A DNA stretch of 64,000 bases from Thalassia testudinum (GCA_037157565.1 JAZHRO010000063.1:11142001-11206000); one strand, 5' to 3'. Counted from the first letter of the stretch, positions 21,240-34,034 are shown. The notes: a model not told the origin generated them from the letters alone. Numbers and translations: made by a program.

Positions 21240-22490
21240 CATGTCTGAGATGGGTTTTGGAACAATACGGTCAATAAAAGGCTTCAGATGTTGACCATTG
21301 ACTTTAAATGAATTAACCATCTTTGGGTCAGAGATCTAAACAACCCTATTTGGAAATATCTGATCGATGATGAACGGGCCATTCCTTTTTTATCTAAGTT
21401 TGCTAAGAAAGAACCTAAGTCGAAAATCAAAGAGCCAAACCTTCTAGTTCGACTAAGACCTCTTGTGGGATATCAATTGGTTATGAAGTGCTTTGGTCCA
21501 AACCTTATAGATCTTGTCATTCTCGTATGCATCATTTCTAAGCTCCTCCAACTCAGATAGTTGGAGTTTACAGATATTTTTGGCTAAACTCAAATCCAGA
21601 TTATACTGCTTGATTGCCTAGAATGCCCTATGTTCAATTTCCACAGGTAAATGGCATGACTTTCCATAAACCAGATAAAATGGTGACATGCCGATAAGCA
21701 TTTTGTACGTCGTATGGTAAGCCCAAAGAGCATCCTCAAGCTTTTGAGTCCAGTCTTTACGATCAAACCTAATCATTTGCTGAAGAATATTCTTGATCTC
21801 CCGATTAGAGATCTCAGCCTATCCATTCGTCTGGGGGTGGTAAGGTGTGGAGATTCTATGATTTACCCTATATTTTGTTAGTAAATTACGGAACCGGGCA
21901 TTAGTGAAGTGAGTACCACCATTGTTGATGATGGTCCACAAAATCCCGAACCGACTGAAGATGTTCTTGACGAAATCAATGACCACCTTCTGGTCATTGG
22001 TTCGGGTGGGAATGGCCTCAATCCACTTGGACACGTAATCAACAGCGACGAGAATATACTGGTGTTTAAATGAAGGGAGGAAGGGTCCCATAAAATCGAT
22101 GAACCAAACGTCGAAGATTTCAATGGGAAGAATCAAGTTTAGAGGCATCATGTCTCTCTTGGTTATGCTCCCAAGTGCCTGGCATCGGGAACATGACCTC
22201 AAGAATTCCTGGGCATCCTTAAATAAAGACAGCCAATAGAATCCATATTGCAAAATCTTTGCAGCCGCCTTTTTCTCAGAGAAATGCCCACCACACGTAG
22301 ATGCATGGTAGAACTCAAGTATACTTTTGAATTCATTCTCCGAAACACATTGGCGAATAAGCTGATCAGAGCCGATGCGGTACAGTTCAAGGTCCTCCCA
22401 AAAGTAATATTTGGCCTCAAATTTGAGTCTATCTCATTGTTGCTTGGTCCAATCCTGTGGGATTTGCCCAAGGGCCAAATAATTTATGAT
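21240..22490 (-). pseudogene. Element C integrase
   Basis: Reading down the minus strand: a zinc-binding region (HASTCGGHFS .. CSRCQ), the core with FIDFMGPF, the string KWIEAIPTRTNDQKVV, then INNGGTHFTNARFR where the second catalytic Asp of the D,D,E triad is replaced by Asn, then [10 protein letters not shown] with the Glu kept, and a C-terminal part with [21 protein letters not shown] stop follows PQTNG near 21818 and more stops occur beyond about 21650. The strings are those of Athila integrases. Inactive as it stands. Confidence 0.8.
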
Positions 22491-22990
22491 GTCTGCAAAT
22501 CACGGAGTTTGGACACCTGATATTGCAAGGATAGTCTCGTCCAGAAAAGTATCAGCAATCGGAATATCCGGACAAGAAGAATCACTCAGAAGTCTCGAAA
22601 GATGATCTGCCATCACATTCTGTGACCCGAATTTGTCTTTGATTTCAAGATCGAATTCTTGAAGCAGAAGAATCCATCGATAAGCCGGGCTTTGGCATCC
22701 ATTTTGGCCAAGAGATGTCTCAAGGCTGAGTGGTCAGTGTAAATTATGACGTGAGACCCTAAGAGATAAGCCCTGAATTTCTCCAAAGCAAATACTATAG
22801 CTAGTAATTCCTTCTCAGTAACAGTGTAATTCCTCTAGGCCTCGTCCAGAGTTTTGCTAGCGTAGTAGATGACAGAGGGCTTCCTGTCAATCTTTTGACC
22901 CAACACAGCCCCGATAGCGCAATCAGAAGCGTCAGTCATGATCTTGAATGGGGCTGTCCAAACCGGTGGTTACAACACCGGAGCACAAGT
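22491..22990 (-). pseudogene. Element C RNase H
   Basis: The minus strand encodes DASDCAIGAVLGQKIDRK, YYASKTLDEA, TVTEKELLAIVFALEKFRAY and TDHSALRHLLAKMDAK, the conserved RNase H strings with the acidic residues in place. A stop interrupts after LDEA (near 22838) and the frame degenerates after about 22680. It connects reverse transcriptase to integrase. Confidence 0.75.
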
Positions 22991-23590
22991 GACTGCCGTT
23001 TGAAGAAAATCAAATGCCTTACAGCATGATTCGTTGAAATCAAATGACGTATCCTTGGCGAGAAGGTTGCTCAGAGGGCGAGCAACCTTAGAGAAGTCCT
23101 TTATGAACCTCCTATAGAATCCCACATGACCAAGAAATGATCGAATTTGTTTAACAGTTGTGGGAGGAGGAAGTTTGGAAATAGCATCAACCTTACCTTT
23201 GACAACTTCAATTCCCCATTCAGAGATTACATGACCCAAGACGATGCCTTCTTGTGTCATGAAATGACTCTTTTCCCAGCTAAGGACCAATCTTGTTTTG
23301 ATGCATCTTTTAAGGATCATTTCAAGATAAGCTAGGAAAGAATCAAACGATTCTTCGAAAATAGAGAAATCATCCATGAAGACTTCCATAAACTCACCCA
23401 CCATGTCAGAGAATATGGCTACCATACACCTTTGAAAAGTCGCAGGTACATTGCATAAGCCGAATGGCATCCTACGGAAAGCAAAGGTTCCATAGAAACA
23501 TGTGAAAGTCATTTTTTCTTGATCCTTGGGATGGATAGGGACTTGATTGTATCCCGAGTAATCATCTAGGAAAAGTACTTATGCTCAGCT
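22970..23590 (-). pseudogene. Element C reverse transcriptase, C-terminal half
   Basis: MTFTCFYGTFAFRRMPFGLC, then TFQRCMVAIFSDMVGEF, the catalytic box EVFMDDFSIF (two Asp intact), LVLSWEKSHFM, GIVLGHVISEWGIEV, and SFLGHVGFYRRFIKDFSKVA. About 180 codons are open. A frameshift near 23570 separates it from the N-terminal half. All strings are diagnostic of the Athila branch of Ty3/gypsy. Confidence 0.85.
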
Positions 23591-24530
23591 AGTCTTTCCA
23601 GGATTTGATCGATAAAGGGCAAAGGGAAATGACCCTTTTTCGTGGCTGTGTTCAGCTTCCTGTAATCGATACAAACCCTCCAAGAGGAAGCTGCATGAGT
23701 TGTGACAGATTCTACTTTCTCCTTAGTCGCAACGATAAGCCCGACTTTCTTGCAAACAATTTGCACGGGAGTTACCCAAGGACTATCTAAGATTGGATAA
23801 ATGATTCTTGCATCGAGCCACTTAATTATTTCCTTCTTAACCACTTCTCTCATATTAGGGTTTAATCTCCTCTGCATTTGGCGAGAAGGGCGGGATCCAT
23901 CTTCCAAGAATATTCTACAATTGCAGTAAGATGGCTCGATCCCCCTAAGGTCATGAATGGTCCAACCAATTGCCTCCCTGTGTTCCTTTAGGACCTTGAT
24001 CAGTCTAATCTCCGGCACCTTAGTTAATCTAGCACTGATAATCACAGGGAGCATCTTTTGAGGTCCCAAAAACTGATATTTCACACTCTCAGGCAATGGT
24101 TTCAATTCGGGCTGGGGTGGGTTTAGGATGGAAGGTAAGGATGATGCTGATGAAGATTCATCAAGAGGAAGAGGTTGAAAGTGAACAAAATCAATAACCT
24201 CTTCAAAATGTGGCGGGTTTGCCATAGAGGGTTGCGGGTTAGATTCATCAAAACAGGAGGAACTTTCAAATGAAGAAATCGCCATACATGTTTCAATATT
24301 CAAGTTGTCGTCCTCAAGTTCCTCTATAAATCCACAATCCTCGAATTTTTTAATCACCTTAAAAATAGCCAATTTCAATCTTTGATCCCCAAAGGTGATT
24401 TCCATGCTACCACTCTTACAGTTGATATTGGCATTGGCAGGAGCTAGGAATGAACGCCCTAGAATGATGGGCATGTTCCTTAAATTTTCAGGTACATCCA
24501 TGTCAAGGACAAGGAAATCTATAGGAAACC
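23566..24530 (-). pseudogene. Element C late protease, linker and N-terminal reverse transcriptase
   Basis: From the F junction: RFPIDFLVLDMDVPENL and PIILGRSFLAPANANIN (C-terminal half of the protease domain), an acidic/Ser-Pro linker, then HREAIGWTIHDLRGIEPSYC, SRPSRQMQRRLNPNM, EIIKWLDARIIYPI and WRVCIDYRKLN (fingers of reverse transcriptase). The protease active site is absent because the sequence before RFPID is a tRNA copy, not protease (see 45228-45272). The apparent start ATG at 24555 lies in the inserted LTR of F and is not a real start. Confidence 0.8.
24526..24530. repeat. Target-site duplication of element F (left)
   Basis: AAACC directly before the F LTR; AAACC recurs at 45225-45229 after the 3' LTR with one extra A at 45224. 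Confidence 0.6.
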
Positions 24531-27185
24531 TGATGGGAACACCATCATGAGCCATAACTAGCTCATTTTGATCTGATTAAGTCAGTAAACGCTCTTACAT
24601 AACCACTAGAGGACTGTAATTCATTGCATAATCATTCTGAAAGAAAGACAAGAAACCAGGGTTAAAACTGTAAAATTACCATCATATCTTGAATGCAAAA
24701 AAATCATGGGTTTTCTCAGGGGTTAATTAAGGGTCAAACGAAACTAAGAGACTAACAAGTGGGTTAGAACAGACAGAAAAGGATTTCCGCGTATTTTGAG
24801 AATTAAAGGACTTATGAAACCCTAAAAATAGACCTACTTAATTAAATGAGGTTCTAGTTAGGATAAAATTCACTCAAACCCTCCAAAATTCATAGAAAAA
24901 TATTTTCTAGGGTTTGGTACCTTCAATTTGACCATCAAAACTCGTCTTGACCCAAGACAGAGTCTCAGACTGACATTTGCCATAATTTAGGTCTTTGCAT
25001 AAATTACCTAGTCAAATGAGGTTAAAACCTAAATCTAACTTCACCATTGGATTCCTTGGGTCTAAATTAGGTTTGTACCAAAATTTGGGCCCAATATGAG
25101 ATTATCTTGACCAAGTTTGCATTTTAGTCTAGTCAGACTCTTCTATCTCATTCAGACACTTAACTTTTGAATTCTCTTACAAATAGCCCCTCAACTTCCT
25201 TGTCTTCTTCACAAGCAGGTCCCCACACTATTTTTGAAAGGTTAAACCTTCACTGTCTAGTTTTGAGCAAGGATTCTCGCTCGATTCTCAATCAACCTCT
25301 CCCAAAATTGATTCGAGGATTCCTTGGGAAGTTGCCTTCCATTTGAGCCATTCCTTGGGCTCCAATTCTTTCCCAAAAGGTCATGCGAACCTTTTAAAGG
25401 TTCGGGTATCCTATTTCACAAAAACATTCCAATCTTGGAAGCTTCTTTCCAAGCTTGGAAGGGCTTCTTATGGCCTATAAAAGATCCCATGGTGCATGGC
25501 TAAGCTCTTCAGCAAGTTTTTGGGAGCCAAATCACCCTAATCCCCCTCCTCCGGCCACCAAAAATCCTTACTTCGACGACCTCTCTGGATCTCCCTCCTC
25601 CGGCCATCCAACCATCAAATTGGATGGCCTAAGCTCTTCCTCTCTTCGTTGTGACCCTCCCCAGCCAAAGGGAGAGCGTTCCTCTGTTTGCGTCATCATC
25701 ACCGCCTCGCCGCTTCTTCCTCCTCCAGTTCTAGTAGATCAACTGAGCCCTCCGCCTCCTTACCACCTCGCTAAGTCCCTCTCTTGCTCTCTCTCTCTTT
25801 CTATTTCACTTTCCCACTCTCTACACACACGCTCGACCACCGCTTCTCCCTCAATGCACTTCATCTTCTCTGCCTCTAGCAACGCTCCGGAGACGCCTAC
25901 TCACCACCACACTACTCGAAACATGCCGCTACCACCCTCACTAGCTCCGCCGTGCACCACTCAATAAAGCCCTCTACCAGTTCACCCTATTCGCTGCCCT
26001 ACGACTCCACCGAACTCCACCCTCACCGCTATGACATCTTAAGGTCGTTCGACCTCTTCACTCACTCCCGCGCACCACCAAGGCCACCATCACATTCGCC
26101 ATCCTCAGGCAATCCTCCTGAGCATATTTGATGTGGCCGTTAGGCCGTTTTCGTGCTTGCAGGTCGCCCACTGGAGCTCCGCCACTGCCTCGGCTGCACC
26201 GACCACGCCTTCAGTCCTCTGACCACGTCTGCTCCAGGACTCTACCCCAGTTTGCGCAGAGTGAACTTAGGACCTCTCCCAGGTCCTTGATTGGGACCAT
26301 CAGCCTCGCAGTGCACCAATTCAAGCCTTCAACAGCTACAGCTGCGGACATGCAAAGAAGGGTGGGGCTTTAGTCCCACCTCGGAAGTTCAAAAAAGCAT
26401 GCGGCTGCATAAATTGAAAAAGTGATAGAGGATTATTCCCTCAAATCACTTGGGGGGTGAGGTCCCCCGCACCCTTACGTGCCTCGTCTGCGACACGCTC
26501 CTCGCGTGCCTAGCGTAGACCCGATTTACTCGCCTAAGCCCTGTACACTGCTCAACTGCAACCCACACCTGCAGCTCTGGTCTGGGGTGCGCTTAGATCC
26601 GAACCCGATTACCTGGTACTATGCGAGGCTTTGGGAGAGTGTAACCTAAGGAGAGAAAGAGAAGAGAGTTTGCACGGGGGTAGGGGAGGGTTTTGCTATG
26701 TTGTGGATCGGCTAACACTTAGCCAAAATTCAAGCCCTTTCCCTTGTGCTTGAAGAGAAAAAGAAGATAAGGAAGGAGCAGAAGCAAAAAAAGAAAGAAG
26801 AAAAGAGCAAGAAGAGAGCAATAGAAGAAGAAAAGAAGAGCCGCAGAACTGAAGAAGAAATCAGAGAAAGGAGAGAGTTCATTTCATTCATAGTTATGGA
26901 GTTCCATTAGATATTATTGTAGGGAGTAATTGGCGATTCAAATCACCATTTTACTCCATTCTTTTTGCAGTTTGACACTTGATATTATTGCTACATTACT
27001 TTGAGTCAATTTCTGATCATAATTTCTTATCACTATTGTTTAAATTGCAATATTGAGAATTGAATTCCTACTTGCTCCCAGCGAATGACTTCAAACTTTT
27101 TCGAGTATAAATTTTATCTATTTTTCGTGAGATTTCAACTATATTGTAACGCAATGATTTAAAACCCAATCTTGAGCAAATAACA
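24531..27185 (+). repeat. Element F 5' LTR
   Basis: TGATGGGAACACCATCAT at the start, which is itself an imperfect palindrome, and AATAACA at the end. Homologous to 40969-45223. The frame 25455-25967 and others inside it are Ser/Pro-rich readings of a pyrimidine-rich leader and not genes. The U5 side has a purine-rich AAGAAG tract (26750-26890). Confidence 0.9.
25476..25482 (+). promoter_or_regulatory. TATA box of element F 5' LTR
   Basis: GGCCTATAAAAGATCCCATGG; the same sequence recurs in the 3' LTR at 41914, with variants in the solo copies (53251). Confidence 0.65.
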
Positions 27186-27188
27186 TTT

Positions 27189-27206
27189 TGGCGTCATTGT
27201 TGGAGA
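27189..27206 (+). promoter_or_regulatory. Element F primer-binding site (tRNA-Asp type)
   Basis: TGGCGTCATTGTTGGAGA, three bases after the LTR. It is a mutated match to the tRNA-Asp complement; most changes are C-to-T or G-to-A. Confidence 0.7.
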
Positions 27207-28223
27207 GTAACGCACAATTTAGATCTCTTGATTGCAATATCAGATTGGGTACTAACTTACTACATCTCTTTTGATTGTGATTTGTTTTGGGGGGGCTCAT
27301 TGAAAGAAGATCAGCCACACATCAACTACTCCAGGGGTAGGTAAACTCTATCTACCTTCTTTTAAGCCCCTGATTATGAAAAAAGCTAAAAAAGAAAAAG
27401 AATCAATTAGGACTACTTGCATTATATTCTTAGATTAATCATCAAGTTGACTAATTTAGACAACATCCAAACCCTGATTTGTGCACCTACTTGAAGTTTA
27501 AGGTATTTAGGGCTATCATATTCTTGTTTGAGCCCTAGGTACCACATTTGGATAAATTAAATTGGACCAAATCAGAGCCAATTAAGGATTCCAGCTTAGG
27601 GTTTTAGAGACATACTTAATCAAGAATTGATCTTTCCAAACAATGTGTGCCTGAGCCTTGATTGAATTGACCTATACAAGCAAACCCTAAAATCAGGCTC
27701 TTAAATTCATTTGAACACTAAAAGGGGGACCTAAATTTCTCAAAAGGACAATACAGGTGAAGTTGACCCACCTTGTTGAGTTAACCAATCTTCAAATTAG
27801 GTCACTTTGCACAAAAACATCCTAAAAGTTCAAGAGAAATCATAAGCACCCTTCCTCTTAATTAAAACTGGTAGACTTAGGAGGTCAAGTCCCCATTCTG
27901 TTCTACCTGGATCATCAGTGACAAGAGAGGTCGGGTAGGGGAAACCCTGTAACTCATGGGAGCACTCTACCGTGTAGGGGTCTTTGCGGGACTCTCCCTC
28001 TCTGGCTACCCAGGTAATTCTCAGGTGGACGGCTTTCTGACTAAAGGGTATCATCTGCCTCGAACCTCTATAGTCATCCAAAAATTTTTTGTTGTCTTGA
28101 TTGGGTCCATCACATTCTACCTCTCATCTACTCCATTGGTGCATGCTTGGGAGGAGGTCTCTAAGACCATCCTTAAGGCCTCCACTAGCTTCTCATTATG
28201 GTTGAGGCCAAGCCTCGACCTCC
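27207..28223 (+). other. Element F leader
   Basis: About 1 kb of leader without supported genes between primer site and gag. Small frames at 27830-28243 are not recognised. Confidence 0.5.
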
Positions 28224-30160
28224 TTGTTTATGCAACAACCTAATCCGATTGATATCTCTTCTGATTCATCTAAACCTAATTCTCCTTCATCCATCATCAT
28301 GGAGCAACCAGCAGAAGAAAACAATCTTGAAAATCAGCTTCAGCACCTCAATGATCTATTGCAATCCTTTGTAAATCCACCGCAACATCCTATGATGCGA
28401 GATAACTACAATCCCACTGTGGTGCCAATTGAACCTCGAGTATAAATCCTCGCTGGAGGTCCTGATACTGAACTCAAGCCCAACATGATTCATTCTATTC
28501 CCGAATTCCATGGGCGTAATTCCAAGGATCCTTTCCAGCATATCAAGAAACTCGAGCATCTGGCCCAGGCCTTCAAGTCAGAAGCTCAAAATCGGGATGT
28601 CTTACTCATGAAAATGTTCTCCTTCTCTCTCATGGATAAGGTTGCTCACTGGTACCAAACCCAAACGCATCCAATCAACACTTGGGCAGAACTTCAATCC
28701 GAATTTCTAAGAAAGTCCATCCCTGTTGGTCAGACAAATACTCTACGGCACCAGATCATGCATTTGACACAACAAGTAGGAGAACCGCTTCACAAGGCAT
28801 GGGATCGTTTTCTGGATCTCATGCGAAAGTGCCCCCACCACAGAGTTCCTAAATAGGAACAAGTCTAGTCTCTCTACCAGGGACTCCATGAGGATATTTG
28901 ATTATTCATCAATGCAACCTATGGAGGAAACATCATGGGTTAACACGAAGACACCGTGTGGGAGATTCTCAAGAATATGTGTGAGAACTCCATTAATAAT
29001 GAATCCATGGGCATGTTTGACTGGATGAATGCCCGTGCATTGACGAATCCAAAGGGAGCACATGAGACGTAGGGCCTGTCCTCCTCCGTGGACTTGGAAC
29101 TGATGGCCAGTCATCTGGACAAGGTCTCTATTATTAAGAAGAAGGTGAAGAGATAACTTGACACTTGCAGCGAGACACCTCTGCGCAAAACCTGTTCGCG
29201 CAACCGCCCTCTGGTAAGGAGGCTGTGCATAACATCTATAATCGATCTTCTCAGGGGATGGACTCTTATCCACCCCCGTCTAATTTTGGTTTTGGAGGGA
29301 ACTCTAAACCCACCTATTCTAGTTGGGGGAACTCTAAACCCTCATATTCTATATTTTTCGAGGCTCCTCAGACCTGCGAGGACCTCAACGCCATTCAGAA
29401 TGATCCATTCTTAAACACCTACAACCTTGGATGGTGTAATCATCCTAATTTCACGTGGTCAGGGAATAATCAAAATTAAAGACCTCAATATCAGCCCCAA
29501 CCACAAGCTCCTTGTCCATATCAGTTGCCTTAGCCTCGACCTAACACAACTTATCAATCCAGGCTGACTCATACAGATCAAATGACTCTTATCCTTCAGA
29601 CTCTGGTTGACATTCAGAAGATGAATGCGGCTATGCAAAAGCAACACAAAGACGAGATCGTAGAGGTTTGCAATCAACTTGCCCAAATGGCAAATCCCTG
29701 CCAACTGGGTTCACTTCCTTCACAACCTCTGCCTAATCCGAATAGCATGCCAAACTAGAGGCGTGTTATGAACTCGACTCAGGGCCAAGATCACTTTGTT
29801 TATCAGGCCCCTTATACTCAATCACCCAACGAGATGGAGGCTTCGACATCATATGCGAGTTATCAGTAGAAATCACCTCTTTTGCCTACACCAAATCAGA
29901 ACCAGGCAGGACTGAATTCTGTTACTACCCGTAGTGGCAAAACAACACAGGACCCACCTTATCCAAGCCACTCCCAGCTTGGTAATGCAAACTCAAACCC
30001 TAGGATAGTCATCCAGGATACCCCTATCCCAGATCAATAACTTGGACCCATTCTACAAGAACCATCTAAGGTTCCATTTCCCGAGGCGTTGACCAAAGGA
30101 AAAAGGACAGCTAAACCCGTGGCACCTGAGGAGGACCTGGTTAAGTTCTTTGAGCAGGTC
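28224..30160 (+). pseudogene. Element F gag
   Basis: The frame begins MFMQQPNPIDISSDSSKP and, past a TAA near 28443, enters the gag core: IPEFHGRNSKDPFQHIKKLE, KVAHWYQTQTHPINTWAELQ and KAWDRFLDLMRKCPHHRV, the Retrotrans_gag pattern. A stop follows at about 28854 and others before a frameshift near 29160. The rest (29165-30160) is the Tyr/Pro/Gln-rich linker (PYQLP, MTLILQTLVDIQKMNAAMQ) ending in TTRSGKTT, the Athila linker string also seen in element E. No zinc knuckle, as usual for this branch. The product would coat element RNA. Confidence 0.75.
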
Positions 30161-30164
30161 AATA

Positions 30165-30740
30165 TAAACATCCCCCTAATGGATGCGATACGCCACATAC
30201 CGGCTTATGCATGATTTCTGAAATGACTGTGTGTACACTTAAGCGTAAGCCACGAACCAAAGAAGGGAACCCGATCGTACTGTTGGAGCAAGCCAGCTCT
30301 GTCATTTTCAGCAAACTCTCACCTAAGGCAAAAGACCTAAGCACCCCTCTAATCTCTTGTGCAATCGGTGATATGAAATTCGACCGAGCCTTACTGGACC
30401 TAGAGCTTTCATAAATTTGATACCTACATCCCTACTAGACTACTTCGAGGAATCTGAACTTAAACCGACAGAAATGACTTTGCAGCTATCCAACCGATCT
30501 ATTAAGTCACCAAAAGGAATTCTTGAGGATGTCATAGTTAGGATACATGATTTCTATTTTCCAGTGGATTTTATTGTCTTAGACATGGATGCTCCTAGGA
30601 ATGTGAAGAATACACGGATCATACTAGGGAGACCCTTTCTGGCCACTGTTAGGGCCCATATAAATTGTGAGGAGGGCCAAATTGAATTAAAATTTAGGAT
30701 CAAGACACTAAAGATCGACATTTTTAAGGCCCAACAATGA
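30165..30740 (+). pseudogene. Element F aspartic protease
   Basis: After a spacer KFFEQVNINIPLMDAIRHIP, the protease shows FDRALLDLELS where the family has a D-[LS]-G-A site, so the Gly-Ala is replaced, then PTEMTLQLSNRSIKSPKGIL, YFPVDFIVLDMDAP and IILGRPFLATVRAHIN. Several stops and a frame change near 30414 are present. Inactive. Confidence 0.75.
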
Positions 30741-30947
30741 ATTAATTATGGAGTTATAGAACAAATTTACGATATTGAGGCTGTGGTTGACGACCTATGT
30801 ACCGAGGAAAACCTGACTATTTCTGATCAACCATAAGATCAAAACCCGCAATTAGAGGAGTTTGAACCCAACCTAGACACACCCATAGCTCCTTCCTTTG
30901 CTCCCGGCATCCACCTTGAACCACCTGCTGCTGCTGACAACCCAGTT

Positions 30948-31991
30948 ATGGAATTAAAGCCTCTTCCCGATCATCTCAAATACATCTTTTTGGGTTCCAA
31001 TCAGACATTTCATATGATTATCAACTCCCGACTCACATCTGATCAAGAAACACGCCTGATTTCTATTCTCCAGCAGCATCAGAGAGCCATTGGATGGACT
31101 CTCGATGATTTGACTGGCATCAGCCTTTCATATTACAGACATCACATCTACATTGAAGAGGGCTCACGACCATCTTGTGAAATGCAGAGACGCCTAAATC
31201 CAAATCTGCAGGATGTCATGAAAAAGGAGATCATCAAGTGGTTATATGCAGGGATCATCTACTCGATCTCCGACAGTCGATGGGTGAGTCCAATCCAAGT
31301 TGTGCCTAAGAAGGTAGGGCTTACCGTCATCATGACTGAAATCAGAGAAACCATACCGACCCGTATAGCGAACTCATGGAGAGTCTGCACTGATTATAGA
31401 AGACTAAATTCCTCCATGAAGAAGGATCATTTCCCACAACCGTTCATTGAACAAATTCTCGAGAAACTAGCAGGAAATCGATTCTTCTGCTTTTTGGATG
31501 GGTACTCCAGTTATAATCAGGTCGCAATCCATCCCGAGGACCAAGAGAAGACCACCTTCACCTACCCTTCTGGAACATACGCATTCCGAAGGATGCCGTT
31601 TGGTCTCTGAAATGCACTCGCTACTTTTCAGCGGTGCATGCTTGCCATATTCTCAGATATGGTAGGTGAATATCTTGAAGTCTTTATGGATGACTTCTCG
31701 GTATTTGGAGAATCATTTGATGATTGTCTCCTGCACTTGGTCCAAATCCTCAGGCGAAGCATCGACGTGAACTTGGTTCTTTCATGGGAAAAGAGCCACT
31801 TCATGGTACCTGAGGGAATTGTCCTGGGACATCTCATCTCTGAAAAAGGCATCCAGGTTAGTCAAGCCAAGGTGAATCTGATTTCCAAACTCCCTATGCC
31901 TAGCTTGGTCAAAAACATTCGATCCTTTCTGGGCATGTCGATTTTTACCGTCGATTCATTCCCGACTTTTCAAAAATTGCATGCCCCCTGA
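30948..31991 (+). pseudogene. Element F reverse transcriptase
   Basis: MELKPLPDHLKYIFLG leads into HQRAIGWTLDDLTGIS, SRPSCEMQRRLNPNL, WRVCTDYRRLNSS and FRRMPFGL; a TGA replaces the Cys codon after FGL (31608). Then RCMLAIFSDMVGEYLEVFMD with the catalytic pair Asp-Asp intact, LVLSWEKSHFM, GIVLGHLISEKGIQV and RSFLGMS, where a frameshift near 31935 ends the frame. Same protein family as the RT of C. Confidence 0.85.
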
Positions 31992-31999
31992 CTAATCTT

Positions 32000-32560
32000 C
32001 TATCTAAGGATGTCCCCTTTGAAATCTCCAAGGAGTGCACTCAGGCATTTGAGATCTTGCGTGATCGAGTTACCCAAGCACCTATCCTGCAGTCCCCTAA
32101 TTGGTCTCAACCCTTTGAAATCATGTGCGATGCATCTGATTATGCTGTAGGGGCGGTACTTGGGTAGAGAATAGACAGGAAACCCGTGGTCATCTACTAC
32201 GCTAGCAAGACACTTGACGAGGCTCAATGTAACTACACAATTACTGAGAAAGTACTGCTAGCCGTAGTATTTGCCCTGGAAAAATTCAGATCATATCTTT
32301 TGGGTTCCCGTGTTATCATATACTCAGATCACATTGCAGTGAGGCACCTCCTTGTGAAGAAGGATGCAAAACCTCAACTAGTCCACTGGATCTTACTATT
32401 GCAAGAATTCGATCTCGAGATTCGTGATAAAGCGGGAAAACAGAATGTGGTAGCTGACCATTTGTCCCATCTTCCTTCTTCTGTCATCGACCTGTCTGGT
32501 CCAATCACCGAGCATTTTTCGGATGAGCACCTGCTAGTCATTCACAGTCTCCCATGGTTT
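32000..32560 (+). pseudogene. Element F RNase H
   Basis: DASDYAVGAVLG is followed by a TAG in place of Gln (32165), then DRKPVVIYYASKTLDEAQ, TITEKVLLAVVFALEKFRSY, in which the usual catalytic Glu (EKELLA) is Val, and YSDHIAVRHLLVKKDAKPQL ending at ADHLSHLPS. The 32000-32110 part is frameshifted. Confidence 0.8.
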
Positions 32561-33782
32561 CCTGATGTTGTAAACTACTTGGTTACGGGGAAAGTTCCGC
32601 GAGATTGGGCAACTTCCAGGCAGGACAAATTGATTGCCGACACCAAGTACTATATTTGGGAGGAACCACACCTTTTCCATATTAGCAATGATCAGGTGAT
32701 CCGGAGATGCATTCTTGACGACGAGGTTAATGACGTAATATCATTCTGTCACGACCAGGCCTGTGGTGGCCATTTCTCTGGGCGTAAAATCGCAGCGAAA
32801 ATTCTTCAGTGTGGGTTCTTTTAGCCCATTTTGTTGAAAGATGCACAGACATTGTAGGGCATGCGCTCATTGTCAGACCCTCGACAACATGGGCCCGTGT
32901 GATATGATGCCCTTAAACTCGATTATTGTGTGCAAAATCCTTGACATATGGGGAATTGATTTCATGGGACCCTTTCCTAAATTTAACAGCTTCGAATACA
33001 TTCTACTCGTTGTTGATTGTCTCTAAATGGATCGAAGCCGTCCCCACGAGAACTAGTGATCATAAAGTTGTCCTCTAATTTATCCAGGAGAACATCTTTA
33101 CCAGATTTAGGGTTCCTAAGGCCATCATCAGCAATGGCGGGTCTCATTTTACCAATGTGCACTTCCAGTCCCTGATGAAAAAATATGGGGTGTCGCATCG
33201 TATCTCGACTCCTTACCACCCCCAAGCTAATGGACTGGCAGAACTATCAATCGAGTGATCAAAAAGATCCTTCAGGTCACTGTTCAGCCTGATAGAAAAG
33301 ATTGGTCTACTCGCCTTCCGGAAGCCTTGTGGGCCTATAGGACCACCCACAAAATCCAATTAGGCATGTCTCCCTTCAGATTAGTGTACAACAAGGCATG
33401 CCACCTTCCCGTCGAGATGGAGCACAAGGCTTATTGAGTAGTATGGAAGTGCAATCTGGATCTAGTGAAGGCTAGAATACACCGTCGGTTGCAATTGAGC
33501 GAGATCGAGAAACTACGCAATGATGCATGTAAGAACTCACGTATCTACAAAGAGAGGGTTAAAGCTTTCCATGGCAAGCACATATCCAGAAAGATCTTTC
33601 ACCCAGGTCATAAAGTCCTACTCTTTGATGCCAAACTCAAATTGTTCCCAGGAAAACTCAGATCAAAATGTATTGGACAATATCTTATCAAACGAATCTT
33701 TGGAAATGGAGCTATTGAAATCAGCCAACCCAGCCTTGATTCAAAACCCTTTGTCGTGAACGATCAGCGGCTTAAGCCGTAA
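32561..33782 (+). pseudogene. Element F integrase
   Basis: The zinc-binding part spans FCHDQACGGHFSGRKIAAKI to HRHCRACAHCQTLDNMGP. The core has IWGIDFMGPFPKFNS (first Asp) and ISNGGSHFTNVHFQS with Asn for the second catalytic Asp, as in C; the third position reads NRVIKKILQ with Val for Glu. The C-terminal part has AYRTTHKIQLGMSPFRLVYN, CHLPVEMEHKAY, and HPGHKVLLFDAKLKLFPGKL. Frameshifts lie near 33022 and 33250 and stops near 32821 and 33435. Confidence 0.85.
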
Positions 33783-34034
33783 ATTGAACTCACTAATACA
33801 AATAGGTCTGAGGTATCTTTTGATCTCCACTCTCCCTAAGCTCATTGCACTTGGCTGATAGTGTTAAACTCAGCACTTAACTGGAGGCAACCCGTCATTT
33901 TGAAAAAACCCGAAACCCTTCTTGACACATCTTATGCTGAATTCACATTGCACTTTAGGATTCATCCATTAGAACAGCCGACTCTACCTCTGATACCCAT
34001 ACCCGAGCTTGAAATCGTTCGCAACAGTCAGCCG
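33783..34034 (+). other. Element F post-integrase region, left part
   Basis: Contains AACTGGAGGCAACCCGTC (33880-33897), a GGAGGCAACCC motif typical after integrase in Athila-like elements (compare 58180-58190). Broken by the Sirevirus-like insertion. Confidence 0.5.
34030..34034. repeat. Target-site duplication, gag-only copia element (left)
   Basis: AGCCG before the LTR; AGCCC at 39519-39523 after it. One mismatch. Confidence 0.65.

Noticed and set aside
24531..24555. ATG of the long minus-strand frame at 24555
   Set aside because: The first residues come from the LTR of F, inserted later; it is a chance start on a broken protease frame.
25455..25967. 170-codon Ser/Pro-rich frame
   Set aside because: Lies in the pyrimidine-rich transcribed part of the F LTR; the homologous frame in the 3' LTR differs and shifts, so it is not a maintained gene.
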